DNA of 64,000 nucleotides from Blastomussa wellsi (lineage: Eukaryota; Cnidaria; Anthozoa; Scleractinia; Plerogyridae), in NCBI GenBank assembly GCA_947652115.1, contig OX393562.1:2299515-2363514 (forward strand), given 5' to 3'. Below, in pieces: positions 43,200-55,400 of this stretch (position 1 is the stretch's first letter; the number at the start of each line of letters is the position of its first letter). Made by a program: the position numbers and the translations under genes. Under the pieces are notes generated by a model. That model worked only from the letters and a program-made list of their open reading frames with translations, was not told the DNA's origin and did not search any database.

Positions 43200-46100
43200 G
43201 GACAAACCCTAAAGCACAACACACAAGAAAAATTTCAGGCTCAATGTAAATTACTCATCAATAATAGACTTTATCCATTAAAATATAGATTAATTACGTA
43301 GGAATTAATGTTTTTGACGCGTGCTACAATGTAATGCATATTTGTATTTAACAACTGAAATAAACGTGTTGAAAAAACTTAAGCTTAACGTACGCCAATT
43401 TTACGTCAAACCTGAATATCACTCGCTCCAAAAAAATTTTTTTTACTTTTTCCCTATCCGGCCACCTTAATCGGAGGGTTACAAACTAGATTACCCCTGT
43501 ATGGATTGCTGGTATATTCAGGAGCATAATGCCCTTACATTGTGCTCAAAATTTCGCAGTTGCTCTCGAGAAATCACTTCTCGGTCAACTATTCATTTTT
43601 CTAACAATCTTTCAGCCTCGGGCATTATCCCCCAACATACCAACCATCTAGAGGGGCTTATTCACCAGTTAGCCAACTTTTATCAGATTGGTATGTCGTA
43701 GAGATAAACATTGGCGGCTGATGCGAGCATGTACTTCTACATCTACGTACGTCCTTACTTACAATGACTTACTTATGGCCAAAACTTCGAAATAACATCA
43801 TTCATCATTAATGAGTTATTCCATTCACTTACTCTTAAGCCTTCTGTTAAACAGCGAAAGGAAAGCCAGTCAAACTTGGCCTGTTGTTTCATTTACTGAT
43901 TATATAATTTAATCATGCAGATACAAATTACTGCAAAAGTGTACATTTGAAGATGAATTCGGTCTCAGATATAATTAGAATGCTATCAGATTCAGATTCA
44001 GAACACATATAGTCTGCAATTGCCGTCAACACAGAATACAGAACGTATTGTACTCTATATTGTCGGACTAGTGAGTCCGCTGTCGAGAGACAAAAGGGTT
44101 TGTCGGTTTCTGAAATCCCGTTCGCGGTTATTAAAAGTTGAATCTGGTATAGTTTTGTCCCAAGACTCGCGGGCTAAGTGCCAAAATAGCTAGTCAAACG
44201 GATTTCTACTTTGATCAAGACAATGCCTTATGTTGTGTAACAAAATAAATCGTTTTGGAATTAATTAACAGTGGCTGCGTTTTTTAAGAAATACTATCAA
44301 AATCACCAGAGTGGTAAAATGTAGTCGCTGAATTTCGTCTCGCGCTGCGCAAAAATTAGAATCTTAAGACTCGTACGAAGAATTAAAATCTATTACCTCA
44401 AAAGTTAGTAAATACATTCAGTAGCTTTTCATTTTTGTGTTGTTTATCTTCCTCTCATAACCTACTGCGTAGCGAACCTCAGTTAATCACATAGCTGTTT
44501 CTGTAGACTTATTCTATATTCGTATTTAATTTTTACTAAATGTTTAGTGTGTATTTTCTTTTTCTTTTTTTCCCTGATTATCCTGGCCCGCCTCGATTAG
44601 TGCTGCTATCTGCGGAGCCAGGAGATTAAGACTTAATTCTTAAGTAATGAAAATATTGTTGCTGTTGTTGTTCGATCATGTGAATTAAAAATTTTTTTAC
44701 ATGGACATTTACTTATTGGAAAGCCAAAAGAAAGCTTCGTGACTTTCGGCCGGATAATCTCTGCTGCAAAACAGAAAATTAAACAAACCTGCCTTTCGTT
44801 CAAGTTGAATGCATATCGTGGCGCAGACGGCCAAAACCCGCCGAGGAGGCACCCAAGAATTCCCCACGTTTTGGGAGGAAAATTTCGCCGTAGCAGGAAA
44901 AATCTCGATTTTTGAGAACACGGTTTGCAAAGGATTGACGAAAGTTCGCTGGGGGTCGAATAAACACGCGAAAAGCCGGGATTCTGGGAGCGGAGTCTGA
45001 GGTTCTGAAGTCCAAAGGTAAGTGCGTACAGCTTTCTAGATAAAGTTAAGTTTATTTGTCGAAAAATCGCATCGAAGTCCATTACATCTAGAGTCAAAAT
45101 ATAATTGTGGAAACTCGCATTGCTCATCGAGGTCTTTGAGGAAACTTTGACCGGAAGAAAGGCACAAATAAAACCTAACTGGGCGCGAAAGACTCGCACC
45201 ACAATCCAAAAGTATATTTAGTGACTCGTGGTTTGTGATATTGGCATATTTTCAGAGTTCTAGAAGTCCAGAGGTCGCTTCGTCAGCGTAAAAAAGCCTT
45301 TGTCATGTTTTGAATTTTTGTTCCGTACGGTAATATATCTGTTGAAAGCTAAACTTAATAATGCTGAAACAAAAAGATCCATTTCACGAATTCAGCTTTA
45401 AGCATTCCTCGAACGCTTTCTTGTGCCTTGGATAGTTTTCTAGAAATGTTTGTTTTTGCCACATTTATAAACCTTGACTGCGAGAAATGAATTCACAGAG
45501 CTTCTTTTTAACACATGCTCAAATACATTCAGTCACCAGAAAACAGTAGATTGTTGGAAAAAATCAAAGAACCTCAAGGATAGCCGGACAATAGCACTTG
45601 ATGATATAAAACATGTCAGCTTGCACTTTCCAGATTTATTCAAATAACCAAGCCTGCGAGATAACAAAAAAGGTTTGAAAAATAAATGGTCATTCCCTGC
45701 ACAAAGTTACACTTCAAAAAATATTCTACACTCCATAATATAAAAAATTGGGGCATTCGTAGCACTTGAGAACTATTATAAGTAAAATAAAATGCGACTT
45801 GAAACAAGCTTGCAGACAGGTAATCATCTATATAATCTATTTTCTTCGCATATATTTGTTTTCACGCAAATAAGAGAACGAATAACGCTTCAAATTCTTT
45901 GAAAATGAAACAGAAACCCAGGGAAACAGCGCAATAATTAGCCTATCCATGGAAATACGAAACAATACGATTTACTGGATACGATTTTACGAATCAAGAG
46001 AAATTATGAAAACCGGTGATATACAACTATATAGCTACATTAAAATCCATTGTTGTCAACAGATGCATTTTTTATTAATTTTTGCTAACTGTCCAAATTT

Positions 46101-46250
46101 AAAATAAATTGGGCAGTTCTTGCTCAAACTGTCCAATTTAATAAAAATCTGGATACCTTCCATCAACCAATCAATTGTCAAGAAAAACTAGTTTGGAGGG
46201 CAAAACATTTGCCATGTTCATATATTTTTGGATGCCATATAATAAATAGG
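43200..46250. other. No gene recognised; possible 5' exon or repeat at 44800-45017
   Basis: Mostly AT-rich. The stretch 44800-45017 is GC-richer, open in several frames on both strands, and ends at a donor-like AAAG|GTAAGTG at about 45017 on the + strand. It could be a non-coding first exon or a dispersed repeat. The 189-codon - strand frame at 44633-45202 has no domain I recognise. Confidence 0.35.
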
Positions 46251-46411
46251 TAACAGGACTACATGCTTGTTCAATTTGGAAATAATTGGATTCAAAAAAG
46301 TCCTCTGCCAAATTGCCAGAGTCCAAAGGCCTCGGCCTCGTCTCATTTTGCAGTCCTCGGAATTTTTTCTCATCCAATTATTTCCAAATTGGAGCGCATG
46401 TAGTCCTATTA
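46251..46411. mobile_element. MITE (161 bp)
   Basis: Left 'ggactacatgc' and 'aatttggaaataattggat' are inverted at the right as 'atccaattatttccaaatt' and 'gcatgtagtcc'. About 40-bp termini, no coding capacity. Confidence 0.75.
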
Positions 46412-48116
46412 CATATACAACTCGGGCCAAGAAAGGAGCAAAGAAACTGAATAATAACAACACTAAACTAAGGATGAAAGAGTAGGGCGGGAAACAAAAA
46501 GCGTAACAGACATTCTTTTTCATTTCTATAGCGCGACGTTGCAGAGAAAAAAACGGTCGCACGGCTTTCGCTCAAAATTTGCTTTGATCCGGTTTTAAAA
46601 ATTCAGATATATGTACATATATCTATATATGTACATAAGCACCGCCCGATCCCCGATCCCCTCTCCCCTTTTCCCTCCTCCACCCACCCCCTCCCCTTTC
46701 GACGCATGAGGAATCGTCGGATATCGGTTTACCGATTTTGTTGCCTGCAAAACTGTGAAACGCTCGAAAATAGCACATTTGTATTGTAACGGGTCAACAA
46801 AACCCTTGAAGCAGTTGAAATATTTCTAGAAACTCTAGGAGGTCTTGAAATACATACTGAGTATCAAACAAAGACAATACACATGATATATTATTCTCGT
46901 TTGAGTGTTTCTCATTTTCTTTGCCGGCATGATCTCTGCATCTGATCCTCATCATTTTCAAAAGTGACGAACAAAGAACTCCAATTTAGCAAATATTAAC
47001 TATTGAGCTCGAGGTAAGTACGTTATCTGGACAATGCCATGCGTAAATTGCGTTCACCGTTTTACGTTCAGCAAGGAATAAAACGGATGTTTAAAAATCA
47101 TTTCACGGCCAAATCCGGCGCAATCTACTAGTAAATCTCAACACATGCAATTCAATTTCGTACTTGACGACGTTTCGGCCACATACAGGCGAGTTAATGA
47201 AGACAAAGAAGCTCATACATGGTCTGGTTTGGTCTCTCTTGAAACGTACACCTTCATGTTCCAAAAATCATGTAGTTATCAAACAGACTGAACAATCATC
47301 GATCGATACTTTCTCGATCTAAGCTTGAACACTCATGATTGGTGTCGACCACGACAAAGTGGGAAGTTATTTTCCAGTGACGTACCGCTGTAACTGAAAC
47401 TATGTTTTAAGTAGTTAGTTCGCGGTCTAGGCAATGAAAATTTACCGAAAGAATTGCGTAAACCAAAGTCTGTACTTCGTTCATTGAATAGATTCTGTAG
47501 GTACACCGGAGCTAACTCGTTAATTGGGGAAACCGTAAATAATAAAAAAAAGGAAAACGGAAACGGAAAAGCGCCATTTTGTGAAAAAATAGTTACCGGC
47601 AGTTATTGCTGTCACTCCAGAGTCAATTTTAAGCATAGAATAATATCTTATCACATTTTTGACTGAATAGTGAACTACTTCCGTTAACGTTAATTCGATT
47701 GATACTCAGTAGACGTAAAATACATAGAGCACTAACCAGATGAAACAAGTGCTTGAATCCTTCTTGCTTCATTTAGTGACGATAATTTGCAAAGATACAA
47801 CCTTGTTCAAAGCCTGTCGGAAACTTTTCGTGTTTACCAGACACGGGGAGGTCGTGTAAAAACCCGTTAGTGTATTAAAGTCAGGTTATATCGTGGAAGG
47901 CTGAAAAATATGTATCAAGCTTACAAAACTTCAAAAATATTGCTGTAAGCAAGCAAAGTACATGTACATGTTTAAGAAATATATCATGGAGAATGTTGAA
48001 AATACATTTTTCCGAGCCATTTCCTCCCCCAGACCCCCCTAAAAACTCGCGCCTCCGGCGCTCGTTTTCAAGCCCCTCCCCCCCACCACTTTATGAAATA
48101 CGCTCCGCCGTCCCTG
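46412..48116. other. No gene recognised
   Basis: Contains a TATATGTACATA palindromic tract at about 46611-46636 and a C-rich stretch at 46645-46700. A GACGTTTCGGCC word near 47169-47180 resembles the 3' part of Penelope hammerheads on the - strand, without a complete core. Confidence 0.35.
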
Positions 48117-48340
48117 CCAGTTTGTCCCATTTCAGTGTTTCGAGGAGCGAACTTGAACTAGTTTCATAACTGGCCTTCAAAACCGCCCTAGCTGCACGGT
48201 TTTGTAATTTTTTTTAATCGATTACATAAGCCATCCCAGACGGGGCTACAGTGATCACAATTGAGGTTGGATGAGGGCTTTATAAAGTAACACTGCAGTA
48301 GATTGGGAGATAAGGGGCCGGATGCGCCTCAGGGCACCTA

Positions 48341-48516
48341 TAGAGTGTGTTCGCGTGACGTCACGGCGGCAATGTTGGAGGAGTAAAACAAAGAAATGGC
48401 AGCCATGTTGGAGGAGTGAACGAGTCTTTTGGGAATTGAACTCTATTTTATGCGAATTCTTCCCCTTGTTTCAGTAAAGCAATACGGATGCTAGTCACGT
48501 GAGCGAAAACACTCTA
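48341..48516. mobile_element. MITE inserted in the LINE (176 bp)
   Basis: Ends tagagtgtgttcgcgtgac and the near-inverse gtgagcgaaaacactcta. It interrupts the LINE C-terminal region. Confidence 0.7.
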
Positions 48517-48840
48517 CTGTCGAGGATACCTTTTTGCACATTTCGTCAAAATGGTTAGACCAGGAGAGTCGATCGTCAATAATCAAACCTAATGACTTAG
48601 CCTGATCAACTCTGCTGATTGGTTGGTTAGCTAATTTGATGTTGATTTCGTCATATCTCTCGACATGAAGCTTCTGTCGAGAGCCAGTAACCATAAACTC
48701 GGTTTTCGCTATATTAAGGCTTAGTTTGTTGGCTTTTAGCCAACAGTAAAGATTCGTAAGCTCAGAGTTTGAGGTCCGTGAGAGTGGAACCAGAAATAGT
48801 AATGTTGGTGTCGTCTGCGAACATTTTCGCAGAGGCAGCA

Positions 48841-48870
48841 TTAACCCTTTACTGCCCAAGGGGTCTCCCT

Positions 48871-48917
<47 letters not shown>

Positions 48918-48941
48918 CACGCTTGGGCAGGAAAGGGTTAA
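48841..48941. mobile_element. piggyBac-like MITE, copy 1 (101 bp incl. TTAA)
   Basis: Starts TTAACCCTTTACTGCCCAAG and ends CTTGGGCAGGAAAGGGTTAA, an imperfect inverted repeat with TTAA at both edges and CCC at the tip. This is the piggyBac pattern. It is inserted just downstream of the LINE segment encoding NDLPNCL. Confidence 0.8.
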
Positions 48942-48954
48942 GGGAGATAGTTTT

Positions 48955-48984
48955 TTAACCCTTTACTGCCCAAGGGGTCTCCCT

Positions 48985-49031
<47 letters not shown>

Positions 49032-49055
49032 CACGCTTGGGCAGGAAAGGGTTAA
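48955..49055. mobile_element. piggyBac-like MITE, copy 2 (101 bp incl. TTAA)
   Basis: Base-for-base the same as copy 1 as far as I can read, in the same orientation, 13 bases away. Confidence 0.8.
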
Positions 49056-49545
49056 GGCAGTTGGGGAGGTCGTTAAGGAAAAGTAAGGGACCAAGAATAC
49101 TGTCTTGTGGCACCCCGCAGGTTAGTCCGCTTGCACTGGATCGAACTGGATAGTGCTCCGTCAACATTAAATTTCTGGCTCCTATTAGTTAGGTAAAAAG
49201 CAAAAAGTCGTATAGAGCCCTGATCAACTCCATAATTCGTAAGTTTCTGCAAAAGGATTTCCAAGGCCTTCTTGAGATCGATAAATACAACACCAATTAA
49301 AAGGCCGTTATCTATATTCAATATAGAGTTATTGACCAATTATTCGTTGTCTCAAGTAATGCTGTTATAGTACTATGGAGTGATCGAAAGCCAGACTGAT
49401 AAATATTAGAGATTATTCTCATTTAGATAATTTTAAAACTGTTCATAAATAATTTTCTCAACTTTTTGAAACAATTGGCAATACAGGTTGATAATTACTA
49501 AGATCGGATTTAGCTCCTTTTTGGAATATGGGATTCATAGGATGC

Positions 49546-50202
49546 TCCAGCAGGTTGTCGAGACGCCTTAGCCATAAGCAATGGTTCTTTCTAAGACTAT
49601 ATACCGCCCGGACGGTCGCACTATACGAACAGCACTTTTGGATTTAGACTTGCTTTTTAGTCGGCCTCTTTTTTGTGACCTTCGAGTGGCGAAGGCCAGT
49701 ACTGTTTCATGGTGGTATTGCGGTATTTGCCCTTTTTATTGGTAATGTGGTGTTCAGGATCCCTAATGCCGCCAACTAGCTTAGTGTTCCATAACGCAAC
49801 AAAAATCCCACAAAAGGCCAATTTCGTTCGTGATAAATAATCAACGAGCGCGTAGCCCGAGCTGGTTATAATCACCTCATATGAATGAAACACGTGAAAA
49901 AGGCGAGGGAGAGAAACAGGTTCTTCGCAAATGTTCCTGGCACAATCTCCTCTAAAGTTGTCTTTATCTTGGAACATCTTGACAATGTTGGTTAACGGAG
50001 AGATCCGAAATATTGCGAAGCTGGCGCGAGAAAATTTCTGACCATTTGACGAAAAATTCGCAGAAATAAAGTGATGTTTTGGTCCTAGTAAGTTACTCAA
50101 CTTGTGTGGTGTAAACCGTCAATTATTCAACTCAATATTCACAACTATTCACCTCCACTTCGGTGAATTATTGTTAAAAAACACCGCATATATTGTAAAA
50201 AG
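49546..50202. other. No gene recognised
   Basis: Holds a 147-codon - strand open frame (49657-50100) with no recognised domain. A small inverted repeat 'ttcacc...ggtgaa' lies at 50150-50167. Confidence 0.35.
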
Positions 50203-50544
50203 CCCCGGGGGAGACACGCACATGGAGCGGGGATACCCGTCGTCTTGCTTAGGGGTGTAAATTTCAGATTTTGGTCTCACTTATGGTGTTCTTGGCACAA
50301 CGCCATTACATTTAGCCATGAAGGTCTCGTTAATAGAGCACGCGAAGAAATATAAAAATTTATATTTAATAAAAATGTATATTTTTAATTCGTTTCATTT
50401 ACTCGATTCATATAATCAAAGTTTTCATTGTCTCTCTTAGGGGTCAAAAAAAGCTTGGGCCACGCCCAGATCGGCCTCCTTTAGGCGTTTGATTCAAAAT
50501 TGCCGACGAGCATTCCCGCCCCTTTCATATGCGAGTCCTCCGGG
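50203..50544. mobile_element. MITE-like element with CCCGGGGGA termini
   Basis: The left end 'cccgggggagacacgcacatg' region and the inverted right end 'cccggaggactcgcatatg' match, followed by 'gcgggga' against 'ggcggga' and 'cgtcg' against 'ctcgtcgg'. It resembles the GGGGGGTACTCGC element at 24023-24353. It lies directly upstream of the + strand sulfotransferase. Confidence 0.5.
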
Positions 50545-50653
50545 TAAAAAGCACCGCATAAAATAAAGAAGTTTGACTTAAGACACTGTTGACGTTTCAT
50601 ATTGTGTCTTGTCAGATCACCAACATCACTCAGCGATTGCTATTGAGTTTATT

Positions 50654-51883
50654 ATGAAGTACCACGTGGCGTTTGCTATATTTTGGCTCGTTTGCTTGCT
50701 GGTTATTCTATACTACCTGGTTCCAGATATAATTCAAGAACAGAATTGCAACAGAATGAGGCAACATTCCGTTTTTCATGAAGTTGATAGACTACAACGA
50801 ACAGAGGACAGAACAAAGACATCCAAGAGCGAACACGAAATTCAGTTGGGTAAGAAACTGCTGGAATCCACCAGCAAAATGCGCATTAGCGAAAGGGATG
50901 GAACCAAAAATTCACAGAAGTTTGCTTCAAGGACAAACCTCATAATATTAAGCCCGGGTAGAGGAGGATCATCTTTCCTAGGAGCAATGTTTGACAGCAA
51001 TCCAGAAATGATGTACTGGTTTGAGCCGTTGTACACATTAAGACGCGACTTCTTTAGGATGCCTTTTCTAAAAAGAATAAACGAAACAGTAAACTACACG
51101 AAAACTTGTATCAACGTAATCGACAGCTTCTTCAAATGCGACTTCATTAATGTCACTAATGCCACTTTATCGAACCTATCAGAGACCATATTTCGCTATC
51201 GAAGTAAATCCCTCACAAGTGGATATTTATGCCCTGACAAAAAGACGTCAACACGTCGATGTCCCACGTTCTCAAATAGGCTGCTTAACAAGGCCTGCAG
51301 CTCTTACAAACATACGGTTATCAAGATTTTGACTGCCCGTGTACCGAACAAAACAATAGAAAGCTTCCAGGAGCTTTTCCAGCATCAAAATAGATATGAT
51401 GTGAAACTTATTCACTTGGTTCGCGATCCTAGAGCTGTGGTTTACTCAAGAACTAATTCAGTGAAATGGGTAGAAAGTAACTACTTGGATGAAGATTTTC
51501 GTTCGTATGTTCGTAGAATTTGTCATCCCATGGAGCAGAATTTACGAATTGGTTTGCTTAATCCCCCGTCATGGTTAAGGAATCGCTTCAAAGTAATTCG
51601 CTTTGAAGACCTTGCTATGAATACCATAAACAACGTACGTGAACTTTATAAATTCGCAGGATTTGATTGGTCTGCGAGAGTGAAAAAATGGATATCAACT
51701 CACAACAGACCGCCAAGCAATCCGAAAGAAAGTGATGCGTATTCCCTCTACAGAAATGCTTCAGATGTCATTGATAAGTGGAAAAATGCACCGAAAGACT
51801 TAATATCAGTTGTGGAAGATATTTGTGGAGATTTAATGGATATGCTTGGCTACGAAAAACTGATAAAGCATAATAGAGGATGA
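50654..51883 (+). CDS. Carbohydrate sulfotransferase, CHST1/3-like (409 aa)
   Basis: Intronless coding frame. The first ATG is at 50654. The frame is open further upstream to 50609 without an ATG, and 'ttgtgtcttgtcag' ending at 50615 looks like a splice acceptor, so a 5' UTR exon may lie upstream. One membrane segment (about residues 5-24) predicts a type II Golgi protein. LIILSPGRGGSSFLG (about 96-110) binds the PAPS 5'-phosphosulfate, and LIHLVRDPRAVVYSR (about 250-265) its 3'-phosphate. The C-terminus carries the DAYSLYRNAS...W block. It is clearly a paralogue of the - strand gene at 40910-42199, about 8.5 kb away in head-to-head order. Acceptor sugar unknown. Confidence 0.9.
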   Translation: MKYHVAFAIFWLVCLLVILYYLVPDIIQEQNCNRMRQHSVFHEVDRLQRTEDRTKTSKSEHEIQLGKKLLESTSKMRISERDGTKNSQKFASRTNLIILSPGRGGSSFLGAMFDSNPEMMYWFEPLYTLRRDFFRMPFLKRINETVNYTKTCINVIDSFFKCDFINVTNATLSNLSETIFRYRSKSLTSGYLCPDKKTSTRRCPTFSNRLLNKACSSYKHTVIKILTARVPNKTIESFQELFQHQNRYDVKLIHLVRDPRAVVYSRTNSVKWVESNYLDEDFRSYVRRICHPMEQNLRIGLLNPPSWLRNRFKVIRFEDLAMNTINNVRELYKFAGFDWSARVKKWISTHNRPPSNPKESDAYSLYRNASDVIDKWKNAPKDLISVVEDICGDLMDMLGYEKLIKHNRG

Positions 51884-53434
51884 TGTTAATTTTATTTGGT
51901 TGGAACTCTTTTTAATTTGCAGTTTTGTAGTCTTATCTCAGGGCAATGCAAACATTTTTCGGAAATGTCAACGAATTTTTGCAGAAAATGTGAAACATCG
52001 AAATTATTGTCGGCCCGTCGGATTCTGGACACAGGCACAAGTGCACAACTCGAAACCGATTGGTTAATAGCACGGGTTAATAGCACCTCTTCCCCTCCCC
52101 CGAACGGATGGGCGTCCCGAAATTTCTTTCCCATGGAGCTCCACTGTCGCGCGTAGTGCGCTGGCTCCGCTTTTAACGAGCGTAATGGAGGGAGACATTT
52201 TCGGTTAAAATATTCGTTTCAAAAATCTTTGGTTTTCTATTTGAACGTGATACCGCGCCAGTACTAGAGAAAAATTAGAGGAATTTTGCGTCCAAGATTT
52301 ATGGGGCCTTTTTTAGAGGGGGGGGGGGGGGGGGGGAGTGGGTTTATTTTCGTCCTTTTACGGTGGCTGACTGTATTCTTAACATTTATTTACCTACTAG
52401 AAGATGGGTATCCATGTTCTACAAGAAAATAATGCCTGGTTGATGTCTAGAAAAGCTGTCGGAGCCGTTGGGCGAGGGCATTCGGGCGGCCTCCTTGTTC
52501 GTAATTTCTTTTTTGTTTTGGCACTCGTTGCTCAATAGCTTAATAGCTCGTCCTCATTTTCGTCTCCCCAGTCACCTGAACTTATTTCATTAATATTTGT
52601 TCTAGCAGCCATAATAAAGGAAATAAAAAGATAACTTTAAAAGATTGTCGCCGCCATTTTTTTCAATTCGCAGCGCAACACAAACTACATCCGGGGTACC
52701 GGGCTTCTATAGTTTTTGCCCATGTTCCATTAAAAATAAAGCCCGCTAAGATTCCATGGCGAGCATACAGGGCTATATTCTAATAACTTTTAGTAGAAAC
52801 TCGTACCCAGTCGCTAATTACGTAAAATTGCCGCCTTTGCCCTTCCCCCCAATTATATGCACCGAAGACAACAAAGAACTTAGAGGACAAAAGTGAACCT
52901 GGAAGGGGAGGAAGGGGAAAAAGTGTTTAATCCAGGTTTAATGCATAAATTAATTGTCTAACAGAATGGAGCGAGTGAGTGCGTCAATTTGAGGTTCACT
53001 CCTAAACCTCATAGCATTACTTACGTCATACCATGAGGTAAAAATGAATTTGTACCCATTACTTGAGGTGAAGGTGTTTTAACGTTTTTTAATTGATTCT
53101 TCACTGTTTAAAGTAAATTAACTCATACCAGGCAACTAAAAAGCTGAAGCATCTGATAATCTAAAAGCTACATAATATCGAACATCTCTAAACACGTAAC
53201 AAAACTAATTTTACATCTTAAATACAAAGAATATAAAATGTTAATATATAGTTTGTAATCTTAGGCATCCGATTGACCGGACTAAAGCGAGATTGTAAAC
53301 CAGTTTATCAACCTCATGATTCTGTTATAATGTAAATATATAATTAAAATAATCATAAACCTCAGTTTTAAATACCGTTTTGCCCGAAAAGAACTGACTT
53401 TGAATAACGCAGCACATAAATTACCTTGACTATA
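51884..53434. other. No gene recognised
   Basis: Downstream of the sulfotransferase. Poly-G tract at about 52318-52336. No poly(A) signal close to the stop could be assigned with confidence. The ORFs on both strands at 51892-52156 overlap one another and have no domain. Confidence 0.4.
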
Positions 53435-53620
53435 TTGACCATTTTTGCATTGCCAATAATATACCTTGTTTACCCCCCCCCCCCCCCCCCAAATTTTGCA
53501 TAACCTTTGTTTTCCAATTCTCCTGGGTATTACAGTCGTCCTAAGACAATCGGAAGACAATACTTTTGCAAAATTTTGGGGGTAAACAAGGTGTATTATG
53601 GGCAATGCGAAAATGGTCAA
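53435..53620. mobile_element. MITE (186 bp) with poly-C interior
   Basis: Starts ttgaccatttttgcattgcc and ends with the near-inverse ggcaatgcgaaaatggtcaa. The 'ccttgtttaccccc' and 'gggggtaaacaagg' blocks also pair. Confidence 0.8.
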
Positions 53621-55048
53621 TTAATGAACTTGCGCTAAATAAACTATATTTAACCATTGACAAGCTTGAAGTGAGTCTTTTTGGTCAGCCATTATCCAAA
53701 AACTGGCTCATCCTCGGTGTAAGAACCTGTGAAACTCACGAGTGACGTAAAACAAAGAACGAACAAGACAACAAAGAACCTCGAAACAATACAGAACAGG
53801 AAAACAACAGCTCAAAAACAAAGAAAAAAGTCACAGGTTTTTACACCGAGGTAAACCCCAAAAACTGATCTCTAACTTCTGCTTTCTGTTTCTCTACAAT
53901 CAAGTCTTTGCATGGGCATCTTGCATGTCTGTTTTGAGGACATATTGTGTGTTTTTTTTAACTAGCCAAAAAAACTTAAGTTTGATACGCAGTAAATGAT
54001 ATTTAATTGTAACTTATAACATGTCTCAATCATTTAACCTAACTATACTTTTAAATGTAAAATGTTTTTCACCATTGCCTCATATTGAAAAAAAGAAACA
54101 ACGCAACAAAGAAATGGCCTGTTTTATTTCAGTGTCCTACTGGTACTACTATGGTAAGAGGAAAAAAGCCTCTTTATTCCTCAAGCTTGTCAAGAATGGG
54201 TCTGTGTTAATTTTACCTCTGTGTCGTAACGAACATTCGCGTGAAACCACTTTCAATTGGGAAATCCTTTAGTTTCTGAAACAATGAGCTCGTGATGAGG
54301 ACGCGTTTTCCTTCGCAATGGCGGACGCCATATTTTTTTTTAATTTGTACGCGAAAGTCCGCACTCGACCCAGTACCTCACGGTATGAAACTTTTATTGT
54401 GGGTAATACAATGCATCACATTTGTTCTCATAAGAATCCACTTATGTATAATTAATTTTACATGCGACTTACATGAATATATATTGAATAATCAGACATA
54501 ATTATTATGTTCTCTGTTCTGTTTCGCCTCCTACTATAGTAATAAATAATCATATGATTGCACCTTAAACTTTTCAGCCCTGAATTGAAACGACTTAACA
54601 TCGATCCACTAATTAACCTTAAAAGTTTCAGAAAATACACAAATTAGCGTCGAAAAGGAAAAATGGTAAGTAACGTCAAATTTTCCCAGCTCATACATAA
54701 ATCGAAAAAAAGACGCATAAGGGATTTCAGACACCAGCAAGGAGAGTTTGTTTGTTAAAGTCAGGACTGGAAAGGTTAACGGTTTCTAATCTATTTCTAA
54801 ACGCTTGTTAAGTATTCTACAATTTCAAGAGGTCCGCCGCTTTTAATGAGACCAACTGTGAAAGGAAAGGAAACAAACGCTAAAAATGACAAGCAAGCGT
54901 ACTTAAAGTGAACTTTTTGTTAAGGATCAACCAAGGAACTGGAAATAGAGATAGGATTCTCGTTTTTAAAAGAATAAAACTTAGGACTAAGACCAATGAA
55001 TGAAAGTTTAAACATGAAACTTGACAAAAAAGTCACCACTTCCAACAG
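53621..55048. other. No gene recognised
   Basis: AT-rich. A possible 3' splice acceptor with a short frame to a stop on the - strand at 54817-54855 was considered as the last INPP5A exon but not accepted. Confidence 0.35.
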
Positions 55049-55057
55049 TTTGAATAC

Positions 55058-55400
55058 TAGCCTGCGAGCAAACTCTCTCGTAAGCTCTCTCGTGGGATGG
55101 GTAGAGAATTAATTAGCCTGCGAGCAAACTCTCTCGTAAGCTCTCTCGTGGGATGGGTAGAGAATTCATTAGCCTGCGAGCAAACTCTCTCGTAAGCTCT
55201 CTCGTGGGATGGGTAGAGAATTAATTAGTCTGCGAGCAAACTCTCTCTTGTCTGCTCTCTCGTGGGATTGGTAGAGAATTCATTAGCCTGCGAGTAAGCT
55301 CTCTCGTAAGCTCTCTCGTGGGATGGGTAGAGAATTAATTAGCCTGCGAGCAAGCTTTCTCCCTACTACCCATCCCACGAGAGAGCTTGCTCGCAGGCTA
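55058..55400. mobile_element. Foldback element with tandem 55-58-bp units, 9-bp TSD
   Basis: The ends TAGCCTGCGAGCAA and TTGCTCGCAGGCTA are inverts. The left side holds five to six tandem units, each with TAGCCTGCGAG...CTCTCGTGGGATGGGTAGAGAATT. The right end has one inverted unit. TTTGAATAC lies at 55049-55057 and again at 55401-55409, a 9-bp target duplication, which suits a Mutator-like origin. Confidence 0.8.

Larger units (their letters stand above)
48117..49545 (-). mobile_element. Decayed CR1/Jockey-like LINE with nested insertions
   Basis: On the - strand, broken frames give the reverse transcriptase in order: FQKGAKSDLSNYQPV (about 49520), QSGFRSLHST (about 49400), VVFIDLKKA with LLQKLTNYG (about 49270), LTCGVPQDSILGPLLF (about 49110), FADDTNITISGS (about 48810, catalytic FADD), KTEFMVTGS, LGLIIDDRLSW (about 48570), then CSPVWDGL and LQNRAARAVLKASYE (about 48200). 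Frameshifts and stops separate the blocks, so it is dead. MITEs at 48341-48516 and 48841-49055 are inserted in it. Confidence 0.85.

Noticed and set aside
44633..45202. 189-codon - strand ORF and overlapping + strand ORF
   Set aside because: Several frames are open at once, which points to composition or a repeat. No motif was found.
47160..47215. Third hammerhead-like motif on the - strand (CGAAACGTC)
   Set aside because: The 3' core is present, but no CUGANGA core in the right place and no convincing stem I.
49657..50100. 147-codon - strand ORF
   Set aside because: No recognised domain, and it lies between repeats; probably incidental.
54817..54855. Candidate last exon of INPP5A on the - strand (acceptor at 54856-54858, stop at 54817)
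   Set aside because: Phase fits, but the resulting residues after GDHK do not resemble the family C-terminus, and 2.9 kb of repeats intervene.
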